Assembly: GCF_020085105.1 (NCBI RefSeq)
Contig: NC_058058.1
Span: forward strand, 8,918,675-8,982,674
Direction of reading: 5' to 3'
Source of the DNA: Siniperca chuatsi
Taxonomy: Eukaryota > Chordata > Actinopteri > Centrarchiformes > Sinipercidae
Length of the DNA stretch: 64,000 bases
Part shown: positions 11,917 to 25,200 of the stretch, piece by piece
How the letters are laid out: every line of letters begins with the position of its first letter
Position numbering within the stretch: position 1 is the first letter of the stretch
Translations under genes and position numbers: made by a program
The notes under the pieces: model-generated
The model's database searches: none
The model's input: the letters and a program-made list of their open reading frames with translations, nothing else
What the model was told of the DNA's origin: nothing

Positions 11917-13924
11917 GGAAATTGTTACAATTTCATGGTTAAGAAATCAATCCATCAATACACAGTGTAGGGACTGAATCAGAAGTGCAGGTGAACAGCT
12001 ATAAGGGTTGCTTATAGAGGACAACATGCTTGAGCGCAGCCGGTGGTCAAGACTCCAGATTTGTAACCTCTTACGGAGTGGATTAGATGAAACCTTGTTT
12101 GACACTCTAAGGCTCATATACTGTAAGACCTTTACTCTCCTAACCTTTCGCATTCTGTCCGGCTCATCAAAACATGCATGAAGGGTGAGCGGTGGGGGGG
12201 AAACATGGTGTCAGAGCAGGAATGCATAGATTAGCAAGTGAGAGCAAAGAGACTGTTCGTCAGTGTTTGGGAGCATGCATATGCGCATTCATGTGCATGA
12301 AACTAACACAATGGCGTGCGAGACAATTGTGTGTAACACTACAGACAGCTGTGCTGTCAAAAAAGTTCACCTTCATGGAGAAGCAGGGTCTGCTGATAAA
12401 TTATGCATACCGGAGCTCAGAAATATGGTAGGAGGCTTGCAGTCAACTGTAGGAGGACTTTGTACAGTAAAGTATAAAAAAAGTGAAAGAGGAGGAGGAC
12501 ACGTTGCTGGAAGAAAAAGTTATGGGGTTGTGCAGAGGATACATGCTAAGAAATGTGAGTTAGAGACAGAGAACGAATTATTATTGTACGCTGCAAAATC
12601 CTTACATGTGCATGTATGCGTGCACCCATGCCACATTGTGTCTATCGCAGCAGTTATGTTTGCAGTTGTTTTTAATGCAGGGACTAAAGTTAATGTAGGT
12701 AAAACCTGGTTGTGGCAGATATGTCTACCAGGCATTTTGTCATGTTACATTTTCTGACCTTGTTACTGTATGAAAAACATTGTTGACGTTTTCAGCACAA
12801 AGCTTTTGAGACCTTGATTGCCTTATGTGGTGGTGTGGTTCCAGTGCCACTGGTTTGCCAGTGACTTGTAAACAACAAGCTTTTGTCACATGGAATGCCC
12901 TCAGACTAGACAGATAAATTATATCATATTTTGTGACTTTTAGACTGACGAGAATCTCAAACTGAAATAGAATATTTAGGAAGTGGGAGGCTACCAATAT
13001 GACTCACATTTTCAAACAGTGAGCAGCGGTTGAGAGAACAATGAGGGGGTGAAGACTTGACCGCAAACATTTAATGTGAAATGACGAGCAGATTGTGACT
13101 GGCTTGTGTTTGACCAAGAATACATTTCATTTTCGTAAGACTAAGGAATGAAAGCTGTGTTTTTTCTGCCTTTCAGATGAGCACTCTGGGGAGCTGCAGT
13201 AGAAGACTCAGAGAGCGCAAACCCCGCCAACAGTGAGCACCCTTCCAAGTCAATGTTGCAGCCAAAGACATCATTCCCATCAGTTGAAGTGAAGTTAAAC
13301 TGATTTTGTGACCTTGAAAACATGCCTTTTGGATTTGAGATAGAGTGTCTCCCTCTCTCATAGTTGCGGCTAAAAAAAATAATCATGCAAACTCTGGAAT
13401 TTCAGATTAGGTCAGACCCAAAACCGAACAAATGATTCCTTGGCCCAAGTATTATCTGTCCACCAGAATTCATGAAAATCAAACAGAAGTATATGTTATG
13501 ATATCTTGCAGAAATAAACATAAAATTGCTTAGCAACATAAAACTGATGTCTAGATGTAATAAACTGATACAAATTTACTCAGAAATCAAGCTCATTGCC
13601 ATTAATAAAGATTCAGTTATATTCCCTTAACTCCTGTGACAATATTTAACCCTTTGAGATCCACTGTGACTGACATCAAATATGTATTGGTTTCAACCGA
13701 TGAAAATTAATTGTTTTTAAATGCACTTTCAACTAGTGAGTAAGTAGCAGATTCAATTAACAATCAATGATACGTTTTCTCTTATAAGTTACCAGGTGAT
13801 AGGCATGGTAGACGACAAAACATGACCAGAAAAATAACCTTTTTAAAATTTTAAACCAGATTTTTTTGGTTGAAAAGAACCCCATGCTGCGACTGAATAC
13901 AACACTTATGAGAGCGGTGAGAGT

Positions 13925-14125
13925 AAACCAAAACATTAAAGTTGCAGGCCGTAAAAACCAAAACAATGAGCTGAAAGATGCTAAAATTTTACATAGAGCT
14001 GAGGGGAACTGCAGAGTTGGGTGATAATTCTCTGTGAATTCATCACCATGAGCAACAACTTTCACGTTACACGCTGTCATTTGACCCAATGTTAATATAA
14101 AAATATTGATTATAGCAGCTTTAAA
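13925..14125 (+). repeat. Interspersed repeat, family B copy 1
   Basis: Contains GAGCTGAGGGGAACTGCAGA, CTGTCATTTGACCCAATG and TTGATTATAGCAGCTTTAAA. Related ends occur at 43755-43865 and 45945-46080. Confidence 0.55.
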
Positions 14126-14388
14126 GAAAAACCAAAGTGAGAAAGCAAGTTAATTTCAAGCCTTCAGTACAATCTTTGTTGCACACTGTGACTTATATAT
14201 GAAATACATTTGACCAGACTTCACAAAAGCACAGTGAGGGAGGAAGACTGATGTATGGGATTAGAAAGATGCGAGCTGGAGAGGAGGAAAAGAACGGAGG
14301 ATAAAGTATACAAGTGCCAGAGAATCGCAAGGCTGCTTCTCATTTCCAAGTATTCTAAACAGAGACAGCAGAGACGGGCCACACAAAC

Positions 14389-14409
14389 CACACACACACA
14401 CACACACAC
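14389..14409 (+). repeat. (CA)n microsatellite
   Basis: Short CA tract followed by a second short CA run after CCGT. Confidence 0.85.
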
Positions 14410-15194
14410 CGTACACACACTCAGACCACAGCATCTTCAGAGGTACAATTTCACAGGCCCTAATTACAGTGGGCTGCGGCACCTCTTATTTGGTCTGCCA
14501 AAATCTCAAATCGCACACACTCTCATACAGCGTTTACAGATCCAGACAAACACATGCACAACTGTGCATGTACACACCCACATATTATTTCAAATAGTGC
14601 ATGTACAGAAGTAGTAACTGCAAAACAATGGGAGGCCTTTTTATGTCTCCCAGCTGATAACAATGACACTGCTTTCCTTCCCAATGCTGATTGAGTTTTC
14701 ACGTACCACATTGAAATCCTTCATAGGACAGCATTTACAGCATAAAAGTCCTGTTCAAATTACATATTCATGAGAGCATTTCTAAAGTATTTCCTTCCAA
14801 CTTTCACTGTAGCAAATACATACTATTAAATCGTTCTCTCATGCAGTCCTTCAGTTGTGTTTTGTCTGATTAGTATGCTGCACCAATCCTGAACTGTTAC
14901 CCAGGTTTTAAAGTCTGATTGCTCACTCTTTCTCTTTCAACAACCTTGAGTTCGTTCAAGGAGGGTCATGAATAATGACCCATCGGTTTCCAACACCAGC
15001 CCTTATACCCTGAGGCCAAAGCCATTTAAGATAAAAAGAGAGGTGGGGCGTTTTGCCATGACACATCCTCCCCGTCACCTCAATCTCTCCCTCCCATCCT
15101 GTCTGTCTCTGTTCAACCCCGGTTCCCCTTCACAAACACCAACATTTGGTTCTTGGTTAGACTGAAAGAAACCTGAGAACTTTGTTTTCTGGCA

Positions 15195-15560
15195 TACCTT
15201 TGTATCTCCTAAATATCCCTCTCTTTCTTCCTCCCCTCTCTGTTTTTAACACTCTTGCTCATTTACATTCACTATACAATGCACGTTTCTCTTCCCTTTC
15301 TTAGAGAATTCTCTAAAGCAAGGGAAACTAGGCCATTAGGCTGCAGCACAGCTTCTCCCTCGCTTCAAGTATCCCCTCTCTTCCAATTCCCCTTTTCTCT
15401 GCTCTGTCTTTCTCTCTCACTTTGTCACCCTCCCTCCTGCCCCGTCTCATTCTCGCCTTTTCCTTAAGTTGCCTGCGGTATCCCTTGGTCTTTATTCCCA
15501 TTTTTTGTAATCTCTATCACATGACATTCTCCTTTCCTTCTTTTCTGTCTTGCTGCTCTT
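15195..15560 (+). repeat. Pyrimidine-rich low-complexity tract
   Basis: C/T-rich, GC-moderate sequence with many CTCTC and TTCCC runs. Open frames here are artefacts of composition. Confidence 0.6.
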
Positions 15561-16221
15561 ATTGCCTTGGGTATCACTGTGTCCTACCTCCAACTTGTCT
15601 CTTTGCTACTTCGTTCGGTTTTCTCTCCTATCATCCATAATCCATGCACACACACACACTCAGACTTACACACCAATTCAGTAGACCAGAAAAGTATTTC
15701 CAGGCACCTTCTGTTCCTATTCAGATTTCTTTTCCCTATGGCAGATTTTAATGGAATTTTTGGGTACCATTTACCAATCATTGCATACTTTAAAAGAGTA
15801 AAATTATGTTAATAGAAATGGTGGGGACAAAGGTATTTAAACTTAATCCGTTTTTAAAACTATTTTGCTAACAACCATGGAGGTATTTCATAAAGCCAAA
15901 AGAATGTGTATTATGCCACTATTCAGCAGTCCAGCACAAAAACATATGTCACATAAATAGTTTAAGAGAGTAGGACAGCTTTACACTGCTGTCTTTAGCA
16001 ATGACATTCACAGTGATGCGGTTTACACCTGCACTCGCGGCCAGTCTAAATGGGTAAATGCGTGTCTTCCTACCATCCTGGGTTGAACATTGCCGAATAC
16101 TTGCTGGACGACGTTGCATTGTGTTGCGGCAAAAGCAAAAACTTTTTTGCCGGCGTTTTTCTTGCCAGAGTCTTCTGCATTAGCACCCCTAATGCATCAA
16201 CTCAGCAGCCTCATTGAAATG

Positions 16222-16497
16222 AATTAATGCTGAAACGCTTAGTCGACCTTCAGAAAATGATTCGGAATCTATTTTGACTGTAGATTAATTGTTTAAGTAA
16301 TTTCTTAGTTAAAATCCTTCTCCAAAGTGAGGATTTGCTGCTTTTTTCTGTTCGATATCATTGTAACTGGCATATTGGGTTTTGGACTTAATTAATTAAG
16401 TCTAAAACCCAATATGCCGTTTAATAAATTAATTGATTAATTGGAGAAATTATCAACAGATTAATTGATAATAATTAATAATTATTAGTTGCAGGCC
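16222..16497 (-). repeat. Interspersed repeat, family C (ATTAATCGATT type), minus copy
   Basis: Rich in TTAATTG/ATCGAT motifs and ends GTTGCAGGCCG. It belongs to the family headed GGGCTGCAACTAATGATTA (clearest at 59152). It holds a 50-base near-perfect palindrome at 16369-16418. Confidence 0.6.
16369..16418. repeat. 50-base near-perfect palindrome
   Basis: Two 25-base arms meet with no spacer at AATTAATT; the arms start GGCATATTGGGTTTT and differ at one position. Confidence 0.9.
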
Positions 16498-16942
16498 GAA
16501 AATGACTGAGGGAGCTGTGTATTTTCACACAATGCTGCAACGTTACAGTGTCTCCTGTAAAAGGGGTGTAGAAGAACGAGTTTGCGATGACCCTAACTCT
16601 ATTATTATAAACGCAATCAAACTAAATTATTAATATTATTATGTTCAGTGTAAAAAACAATAAAAACAGTTATCCTTGGAGGCAACCGCATTATAGTCCG
16701 ATTAATTTTGTGATTCGTTCAAGAAGGGGGGTAGGATGTTCTGTTGTTAATTTGTGCAGAAAAATTATGTTATGATGGTCTATTGATCTGTCCGTCTGCA
16801 TCCCACTCCCCCTACTTCCTCCTCCTCTTCGTGCCCTTTGTCCATTGGTTGCTGTCCAGGTCCCTCCGGGCTAATCTGCTGGTGTAACAGATGCATGTGC
16901 TCATTAACCTGGTGCCACCTTCTAAGAGTCTCATTGTGCATG

Positions 16943-16978
16943 ACACACAGACACACAGACACACACACACACACACAG
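16943..16978 (+). repeat. (CA)n microsatellite
   Basis: CA-rich tract with ACAG interruptions. Confidence 0.9.
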
Positions 16979-18136
16979 TCTCATGCATATATAACAGTGA
17001 AAGTCTCACACACAAAGACACATGCTCGCTTGGTGTCATGGGCTATTATTTCGTATGTAACACTTTTCAGGTGCAGGATTTTTGGCAAAAATGGAAGAGA
17101 GAAGAGTGAAAGAAAAAGCATAGAGACATTGAAGGAAAGACATAATCAAGAAGGAGAATATGACAGAAGAGCAGACAGATGGAGAGACGAGGGTGTGTCT
17201 CTAACTGGCTTGAACTTGGTTTTCAGACAGAAACTTTGCTCATGCAGTTTGCTTATTGTCCACTTTTCTTTTTCCTTTCGTTCATTTGGATCCACGGTTA
17301 TCATGCTATCCCCTCTGAAATCTCCTTCTTCTCTCCTCAAAGGAAGATTCAAAGGATGCAAAAAGAGAGATGGATCCCTCACCTTCCCTCCCTTCCTTTT
17401 GCCCTACATCCCTCTTTTACACCTCTCTCTCCAAGGCTGTTTCCAGAAAAAGAGACTTCATACAAAAAGGGGGAATCCAGCTTTTTGTATTTTTCTTACA
17501 AACGGCAGCTGTCTCTCACATTGCCTCCCCCATTCACACCCTGACACCCTCAGAGCCGTTGCCATATCCAAATCTACCACAAATTACCACATGGGACCTC
17601 CCCCACTATCCTCCCCTCCCCACACACACCCTGCCCACCCAGGTGTCTGAGTAGTGGGCTGTGTGGAATAAATGAGCTCATTCATAGACTGCTGAGCAGC
17701 TCCATCCCTTTGCTGCTTGGCCCAATGTAAACAAGCCTAGTTATAGGCAACAGCAGCTAGGAGTGTGCTTGGATCAGAATTACCACCTAACTGCTGATCC
17801 CGGGGTAAATGATATTTGAAAAGTCATACTGTATAGTTTAAAAGATTTGCTTTGAGCATTCATTTGATAGCACCTGAAAACAACCTTCACCTCCCAGGGG
17901 CTTAGATTTAAATTGGGGTTTAGCAGTTGGCTTCTCTTATGACAGAAACGTTCAGTCAGTCCAACTTAAGGAGAAACACTTCAGTGATGCAGAATGATGC
18001 AGTTAAAAAATAGTACACTGTAAAACATTGAACAGGACTTTCTTTACTTTCTTTAATTTAAAGTAAATTTAACAAAATTTCTAGTTTTCATTTCAATTAT
18101 AAACACAAGTTCTTTTGATGCCTGTGACATGAAATG

Positions 18137-18445
18137 ATGACAATTAATCAATTAGTTTATGTATCCATTAATCGTTTAAGTCACTTTTCAAGCAAAAATG
18201 CAAGACATTTGATGTTTTCAGCTTTTGCTGTTTTCCCTTGTACATTATACTAAACTAATATCTATGGGTTTTTGGATTGTTGGTCAGACAAAAGGAAAAA
18301 AACAACAGAAAAAGCTGTTTGAAGTCATCACCTCGAGATGGATATTTTTCATTATATTCTGACCTTTAATGGACTTAACAATTAATTGACAAAATAATCC
18401 GCAAATGAACTGATAATGAAAATAATTCTGAGCTACAGCCCTACT
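18137..18445 (-). repeat. Family C repeat, minus copy
   Basis: Contains GTTGGTCAGACAAAAGGAAA and ends GAGCTACAGCCCT, the complement of the family head. Nearly full length but diverged. Confidence 0.6.
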
Positions 18446-20838
18446 GCTGAGTGTTCACTTAATTGATTAAATTAAGATACTTACATTTTAGTTAGCTTGC
18501 AGGGGCGGTGTAAATGTTTTAATTTAAACCTCCTCTCCTGGAGTGTACTCCACAAAAGAGTTTTTTTGTGATTGAGTAGCACTACCATGTTCTTGGTTGG
18601 CTAGTATGTCAACAGTTTGAGTAGTTCACTAACTAGACCTGAGAGAAGTTACGACATCACCAAGCTTTCAACACCACCTTATTCACAAGGACATATGGAA
18701 CTTATCGAACTTAGCTGTGCCATGTTCTGGTGTTCTGGTGGTCTGCTTTTGACTTAAGTTTATTCTGTTTCTGTTTGTCAAAGTATGAATCAGACAAGGG
18801 ATTAGTTCCCCCAAAATTCTGAACACTTAAATTACCTTTGTCTATTCATTGTCTAATAATGGAATAATGACAGTATTGATAGTTCTTGTGAATTTTGCTT
18901 TGTGGTTTTGTTCTAGTCTCCATACACTGCAGAGGAGTCTACCATGTTAGGCAAAATTTAATAGACAGTTTGGTGTGGCTCTAACTCCTCATTCACATTC
19001 TTTCTATGTTCTTTCTTTCACTGAAATTCATCTTCTCCTGTCAACGAATGTTCTGCACCATCAGACTGTCCTGCTCTTGGTATCTGTGTATGAATGGACA
19101 GGCACAGACTTTATAATGAGGAGCTCTGTCAGCACTTCAGCTTCAGAGACTTTTATTGCAAAGTGTAAGTTAAGCAAGTAGAAGTGAAACAGAGGGGCTG
19201 TGTTATAGAGCGGTATGGTTCCTCTATATCAACTATGTAATTGCTACTGTGTAGAATAATAGAAGATAATGACTTTGCATAAAACTAAACTGCGGTAGTC
19301 CTTCTCCTTCATCCTTCTCCACCCCACCAAGCGTACAGGACCTCGACCCTCAACATTCAGGGTCTGCCTATCTTCAAGTTTATCAGCTCACAGACAACAA
19401 CACTCGGCTGCTAAATCCAAAACATTTGAGGCAGTGTCAGAGTTTACACCACACCACTTTTACAAAACAAATAAAAAATGTATACTATTGCAATTAGATA
19501 ACAATAGATGCCCTTTTTACCTCTTATATTAATTCCCAGAGCATATGAATGACAATTTTACAAAAAGTTCCTATGGTGTGTTTTGAGTACATGCATCTAT
19601 TTCCATCTGTTTTTAAATCACTGTCTGAGCTCCAATAAGCCAGTAGGAGAAGAGTACTCGTGCGATGAGACCTGTTTATCAAGCTGCTGCTGCAACGTGT
19701 ATTGTTGGCAGATGGGTGTGTTTCCTAAAGCTTTTCATTATTAATACTGCTCACATACTTGAAAACCACTCTGTGAAAAGGCCTGTACAGCACATAGGGC
19801 TGAAGTGGAAATATATATTGCATAATAGTATCATGGCTTTGTACAAACTGTTTTCAAACCCCGGCAAACGTCATATGCTGAAATTAATTGGTTTAAATAA
19901 TAAATCATTACTTTAAGTATTGCGGATGTTGCTGGAATCTCATTTCCCAATGTCTTTTATCCACTCCACCCACCATCTAATCAGTAAACTCCAAACTATA
20001 ATTCAAATTAAAGTGGAAATGGGAAGCTTATCTACCATGCAACAACAACAGCGAAAAAAACCTTTATAAAAAATGGACAGACTGATTAAAAATAATAATA
20101 ATAATCATTTACACCTTTCACCCAGCAGTGTTTTTTTCACTGAGGTAATCAGACAGATTTCACAAACCCACTCTTTGTGGTGACCTTTGCTTTGGCTCAT
20201 TACACAGTGTGGTTTCAGTTATAATTAATTAGCTGTAGCAATGCTTATTTCTTTGTCTAAACACCCAAATACAAAATGGAAAAAACTGCATGTGCACTTA
20301 TTTTTTCACACTTTTTGTTGAATGCTCTAATTTGTTTGCCTATCATACAGTAAGATTCATTTACACTCTGACTAATAGAGGAGCTCAAGGCCAGTTATCA
20401 CAAGCACATTACAACCACTGTTTAAATGTACTTTTAACAGTACTAATACGAATAAGAGAATTGCTGTAAATAGTGAGAGACTTGAGTCTGTGTCTAAAAT
20501 CTTTGATCTTGAAAGCAACTGCCAAACATCATAAACCTAAACAGTCAAAAAATTGTGCAGCCATAAAAGAGAATAAAACTAACCAGTGGGACCAAAAAGC
20601 TACCACTGACACTGCTTGTAGAAAATCAGTGACATCTAAAAAGACCAATAAAACAGCATGTAAAGTTCAAATAAGAAGGCAAACGGAACAATACCACTGT
20701 GTATTTCCTAATAAAAAAATGATACTTGACACTGTTTCCAATAAATCCCTGTAGCACCACACTGACTCACACCTCACTTCTCATTTTAACATCACCTCAT
20801 TACTGCCCTCCCCACTGGCCATGTGACCCCTGTCTTAC
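18446..20838. other. ext1: ext1 intron 1, proximal part
   Basis: Begins on the minus strand with the donor at 20838. AT-rich, with an (AAT)n tract near 20089-20105. No coding exon seen. Confidence 0.5.
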
Positions 20839-21785
20839 CTCTCATATTCCAGGTTGTCGTGGTCACAGCGGGCGTCTTTGTGCTTCTCCCAGTCCTTCCC
20901 GTGGCGGCACGTCGTCAGCGACACAATGTCCTTTCCATTGTGGATGTGATGAAGAGCGTTTCTGGTGTCTGAGCCGATGCCCGTCAGATAACGCTTCCCT
21001 TTGAACATCAGCAGGTACTTTCTTCGTGGCGGTATGGTGTTCCTCACCAGCCAGCCCCGCTCTCCACCCTTTTGCGGGTGATCCTTTGAGAACAGCGGGA
21101 TGGAGACATCAAATCCTGGCCTGAAATGTTCTGTGTTGAGGCTGGCTTTGGCTAAGATGGCCTGGCCGATGTTGAAGCCCAGGTCCTCTGTGTAGTTAGG
21201 CCAGGTGCCTGAGTACAGGTTGAAGATCAGGTGGTTCCGCCCGTCATTCCACAGCGGGTAACCACGGATACGTTCATCCACATTGGGCACAAACTGTCCT
21301 GATAGCTGGTCCCTATCTAAGGTGTCTATCCCAAGCACGAACAGACATGCTTCACGGGGGTCTGATGTGTAGTACCGTGACTCACCTATAGACGTCAGGA
21401 TCTTCCTGTAGCTCTCTGACACACGATCATTTTTCTCTGATGGATATATATACACCCTGAACCCTTCCCTTCCTCTGCGGCGACACCGCGAGAAGTCAAA
21501 ACAGGTCTCCATGCGGCAGCGACTGTCCTTATAAATGGCGGACCATGCCTGACGGCGCTGGCGGGGCGACTCAGCCGTCCCGGGGTCCGTCTGGAGCTCA
21601 TCCAGATGGGCATAGCGGGGCAGAAAGGCCCGGTCAGTCCAGTTGGGCCAGGGGCGCACCACTTCACCCCGCTGCCGTGTCAGCAGCCGGAGCAGACGTA
21701 GCTGGACTCCTCCACCACAGTAAAAGAGGACCAGCCAGCAGCACGCACACAAGCCCAGCAGAACATACTTCTTACGCGCCTGCAT
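20839..21785 (-). CDS. ext1: Exostosin-1, first coding exon (partial gene)
   Basis: Exostosin-1 is a Golgi/ER type II membrane glycosyltransferase that, with EXT2, polymerises the GlcA-GlcNAc backbone of heparan sulfate. The exon encodes 315 residues plus two bases of the next codon. It begins [10 protein letters not shown], has a short cytoplasmic tail, a membrane anchor at about residues 7-23, a variable stem, then the start of the exostosin (GT47) domain. Recognisable blocks are CRMETCFDF (90-98), VYIYP (111-115), [14 protein letters not shown] (138-151), LDRDQL (156-161), [15 protein letters not shown] (182-196), [12 protein letters not shown] (226-237), [17 protein letters not shown] (262-278) and HGKDW (295-299). 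NWT (48-50) and NYT (197-199) are N-glycosylation sequons. The frame runs into a donor (GAG AG|GTAAGA) at the position and phase where, as I recall, human EXT1 exon 1 ends at EYEK. The remaining exons are outside the window. Teleosts have several ext1 copies; I cannot tell which this is. Confidence 0.95.
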
Positions 21786-22233
21786 GGGGGCCTGTCACAG
21801 TCTCTTTTTTCCGCTCTGTCTCTCTCTCGCTCTCTGTTTTTCTTCTCCTCTGCCCCTCAGCTCTGTAGCCTCACAGGGGCGGGGGACTGATTTGTGATTT
21901 CTAACAAGGAGCTTCTAACGGAGGACAATGTGTTAACAAGGACATCACTGCCTCTGTGTGTGGCCCAGTCCACTTTGCCATTTAGAATGACACAATCTGA
22001 GTAACTGACTGCCTTCTCTCAGTCTCTTTTTGCCATCCCCATTTGCTCTCCACTGTACTCTCAGATGTGTGTGTTAGCCTGTCTCTGCTGTGGCATGTGC
22101 TGCTGCTGCTTCTGTGTGCATTTCTTCCATTGCCCAGCCTGGTTGAGAGTGATAAAGGGTGATTTCTCCGCTCTCTCAGGCCAAGCTTGCTGCCTCATGG
22201 TTCCTGGCGCGACTGCTGTCTGCAGGGCCCCTC
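21786..22233 (-). other. ext1: ext1 5' untranslated part of exon, with candidate 3' splice site
   Basis: Upstream of the ext1 start codon on the minus strand the sequence reads back without a clear promoter to a strong acceptor: a T/C-rich tract ending TTTACTTCTCCCCAG, with the exon starting at 22233. This suggests the ext1 leader is spliced and the true transcription start lies further right. The leader would contain an upstream ATG (22196-22198, A at -3) opening a 45-codon frame closed at 22061. The acceptor is read directly; its use is inference. Confidence 0.5.
22061..22198 (-). other. Upstream open reading frame in candidate ext1 leader
   Basis: A 45-codon frame starting MRQQAWPERAEK and ending QANTHI lies wholly 5' of the ext1 start. 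Its ATG has A at -3, while the ext1 ATG has C at -3. If the leader is transcribed from upstream, this frame would be met first and could lower ext1 translation. It resembles no protein I know. Confidence 0.3.
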
Positions 22234-22239
22234 CTGGGG

Positions 22240-25200
22240 AGAAGTAAACAAACAAGAATACAGATCAGTACACAGACAGGGTTGCCATTCTGCAACCAAC
22301 ACGGAGACATACTCTGGGATTAGTCGTGAAACTGCTGTCTCAAGAGGTGCCATAACTAACACCATTGATAGTCCAGTGGGTATAAGCTTTAATTTCCTTT
22401 TCATTTTGGACAGACATATGTAATCTGCAATGCCAATCACATTTAATACACATATAATCAAATAGCAATAAAGTAGCACAGCTGGGTAATGTTTCACAGG
22501 CATCAGAGGATTTTAAACTGTTAAAATCCCTCTTCTGCTCGAGCTCATGAAGAGAAAATTGAGAAAAGTACAACTCAGTGCACTCTCAAAAAGGCATCCA
22601 TCCCTGATTAGCCACAAATCAAAACTGTCTCTTCATGAAGTCCACCCTCTCTCTGTCTCCATCCATGTCTGGTTTCCTCATTCTTGCGAAAAAGATGGAT
22701 CTTTACAGGGTCATATGTGCTGTGATGTGTGTGTACTGACTCCTGGAACCTCTTTTGCGATAGCATGTTAAACCTGGAGCAGATATTATCATGCTCTTCA
22801 AGCTCCAGTTAAACTGAGTCAGATACAGTTGAGGTGCAGTGGAGGAGAAAATGAGAGAGCGTTTAGCATCTGGAAAACAGAGCAACTTTATGGTTCTGAA
22901 ACGTCCGTTCACCTTGGACAGACTGAGTGAAGGCTTTTTTGTTACATTTGCAAACTTGCAACGGTTTTTCAGCCTCATATTTTTGCCAAACATCCCCCAT
23001 AATTCCCCAACATGTACAGTATACTTGTGTGTGTGCGTGTGGAGAACACCTCACAGTGAAAGGCAGTGTTCATACTGCCAGCTGCCACACAAAGGCAGCT
23101 TTCAGGTCTCACCTGGCCGCTCTCTCTCTACCTCTCATTCACATTCCCGATTTCTGCCTCTTCTCCAGCCAAGCAGAAGTGATGCCTGCCTTCTCTGCTT
23201 GCAATAAAACAAACAGCACACCGGTGATGTGGGTAAACAATACATCCTCTGATTTCTCCACCTCCAAAGGATAGAAGGAATAAGGATTTATGTGTGAAAA
23301 CCTTAGCTTTGGAGAAATGTGAAAAAACAGTGTTGTTTTAGCTTGACCAACCGTGCATTCTCAGTTTATCTACTATAACTGTTTTTCAATGGGATTCGTA
23401 AACTTGAGCTTCCTACAATTTTCTCAATCCACAAATCAGAATTAAAACCTACAACTAAGTTAAAATGCAGAGTTATGACACAGCAGCAACAGATTTGTGC
23501 TCTACCTGTGTTACATATACATTGGTGTGTGTCTATAGATATGCTAAGAGCTTTGTATAATGGCAGTGTCTGTATGCGTATGGAAACACAAAAAGTGTGT
23601 ACTGTGTTGAATTGAAGTTTGACATTTCAGCTCCTCAAATATGAGGATTTTCTGTGTTTAAATGGTTGCAAATGATATATATTTGCGTTATCGACTGTTG
23701 GTCGGACAAAACAAGAAATCTATCACCTTTACCTTCATGTCATTTTCACTTTTTGTTTGATGAATCGATAGCAATCCAGGTTAATCAAAAAAGAATACAC
23801 AGACTAATCAGCAAAGAAAAGCTTGCAGCACTACATGCATGTACTTAATAGGGCTGTCACTTTTTGTGCTGTGTCTGTGTGCTCTCCAACTGGGGGTCAC
23901 TATGATTTATTGTTGTTCTCTTTGCTAATGCAAAGCGGAGAAAAATAGCGAGCTGTGCTGTACGAATAACCCTGAAACCAAATCATTTGAGAAGTAATGT
24001 GAGGAAGCATTTTGGATTTGAAACCATAGATGGAAAAATCATGAATAAAGGTAGGACTGTTTGATGACTTCATAAAATGCAACTGCCTTATAGTAACGTT
24101 AGCTTGTTACTCACATGAGGCAGCGGAGGAACCACAAATGAATGGAGCAACGTTAACTCTACAGTGTTTAGGGTTAGGCTACGTGGGTGGCTTTCGAATA
24201 CATGTTTTGTTTTGATTTTTTGAAAAGGTGACAGACATTGAACTTGACTAGCTTGACTGTAGCAGAAGCATCATGGGCACAGTGTGTGAACACCACAGCC
24301 AGTAGTATCATCGAAACTGCACCATATAATTCAGGTTAGCTAATCTGCCTGTGGAGATGTTCATGGATGGTTTTTGGCACCTTCCTTGTTTCTACTTCTC
24401 TGGCTACAACTGTAGCAGCCTGGGCAGCAAGCAGTCCAAGTTGGGGAGAAATAGACACTTGGGATCCCATTACATACTCCTCATCAATAATTCACTTGCT
24501 CCTTTAGTTAAGGCATTGATTTTCCTTTCTTTATTTTTTTTCGTGCTTTACATCCCCTGCCACCAAAGCAGAGATCTGTTTGAGCTCTGTCCCAGTGATT
24601 TGTGGTTGTGGGGATAATTGATAGTGATGGCAAGAAGGTGTAATAGAAAAGTGATGGAGGGTATCATTATGATAATGGTAATGATGATGGGCATGAATAA
24701 TTTATTCCGTTGCCTTATCTAATCTAATGCCATTGGACAACCATTGCTTTGCAAAAATACCAGTCTACTGAGGATATTTACATTGATTTAAGTGCACTGA
24801 GGTCTCTCTATTACTGTTGGATCAACAATAGGAGTTTCCGTTCCCATGCTTAAACTGCCATTTCACAGTAAGACACGATTATTTAAAAAAGCCTTCACTT
24901 GACACTCTTTATTCAGTTTAACTTATCAAATAATACCAGCTCAAAGCTCAAATTTGAACTGATTTCAAAACTACAATATGAGGAGAAATATCTGAGGTAA
25001 TGGGGTATTACAGGTTTAGAGAAGGATGAAGGATAATATGTTAATTAAACATAATAATTAAAGATAATATTACAGGATATTAGGGCATCAAACTACCCAT
25101 ATTTAAATAACTAACAACAAAAAAAAACATTCCCTCGTCTTACTGCCTGACAGCTCTAGGTGTGTCAAAGCCTCTGTTGAACACTGTTATGTTCATCCCT

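Noticed and set aside
16838..17650. 270-codon plus-strand frame
   Set aside because: Runs through a CA microsatellite and pyrimidine-rich DNA; composition explains the lack of stops.
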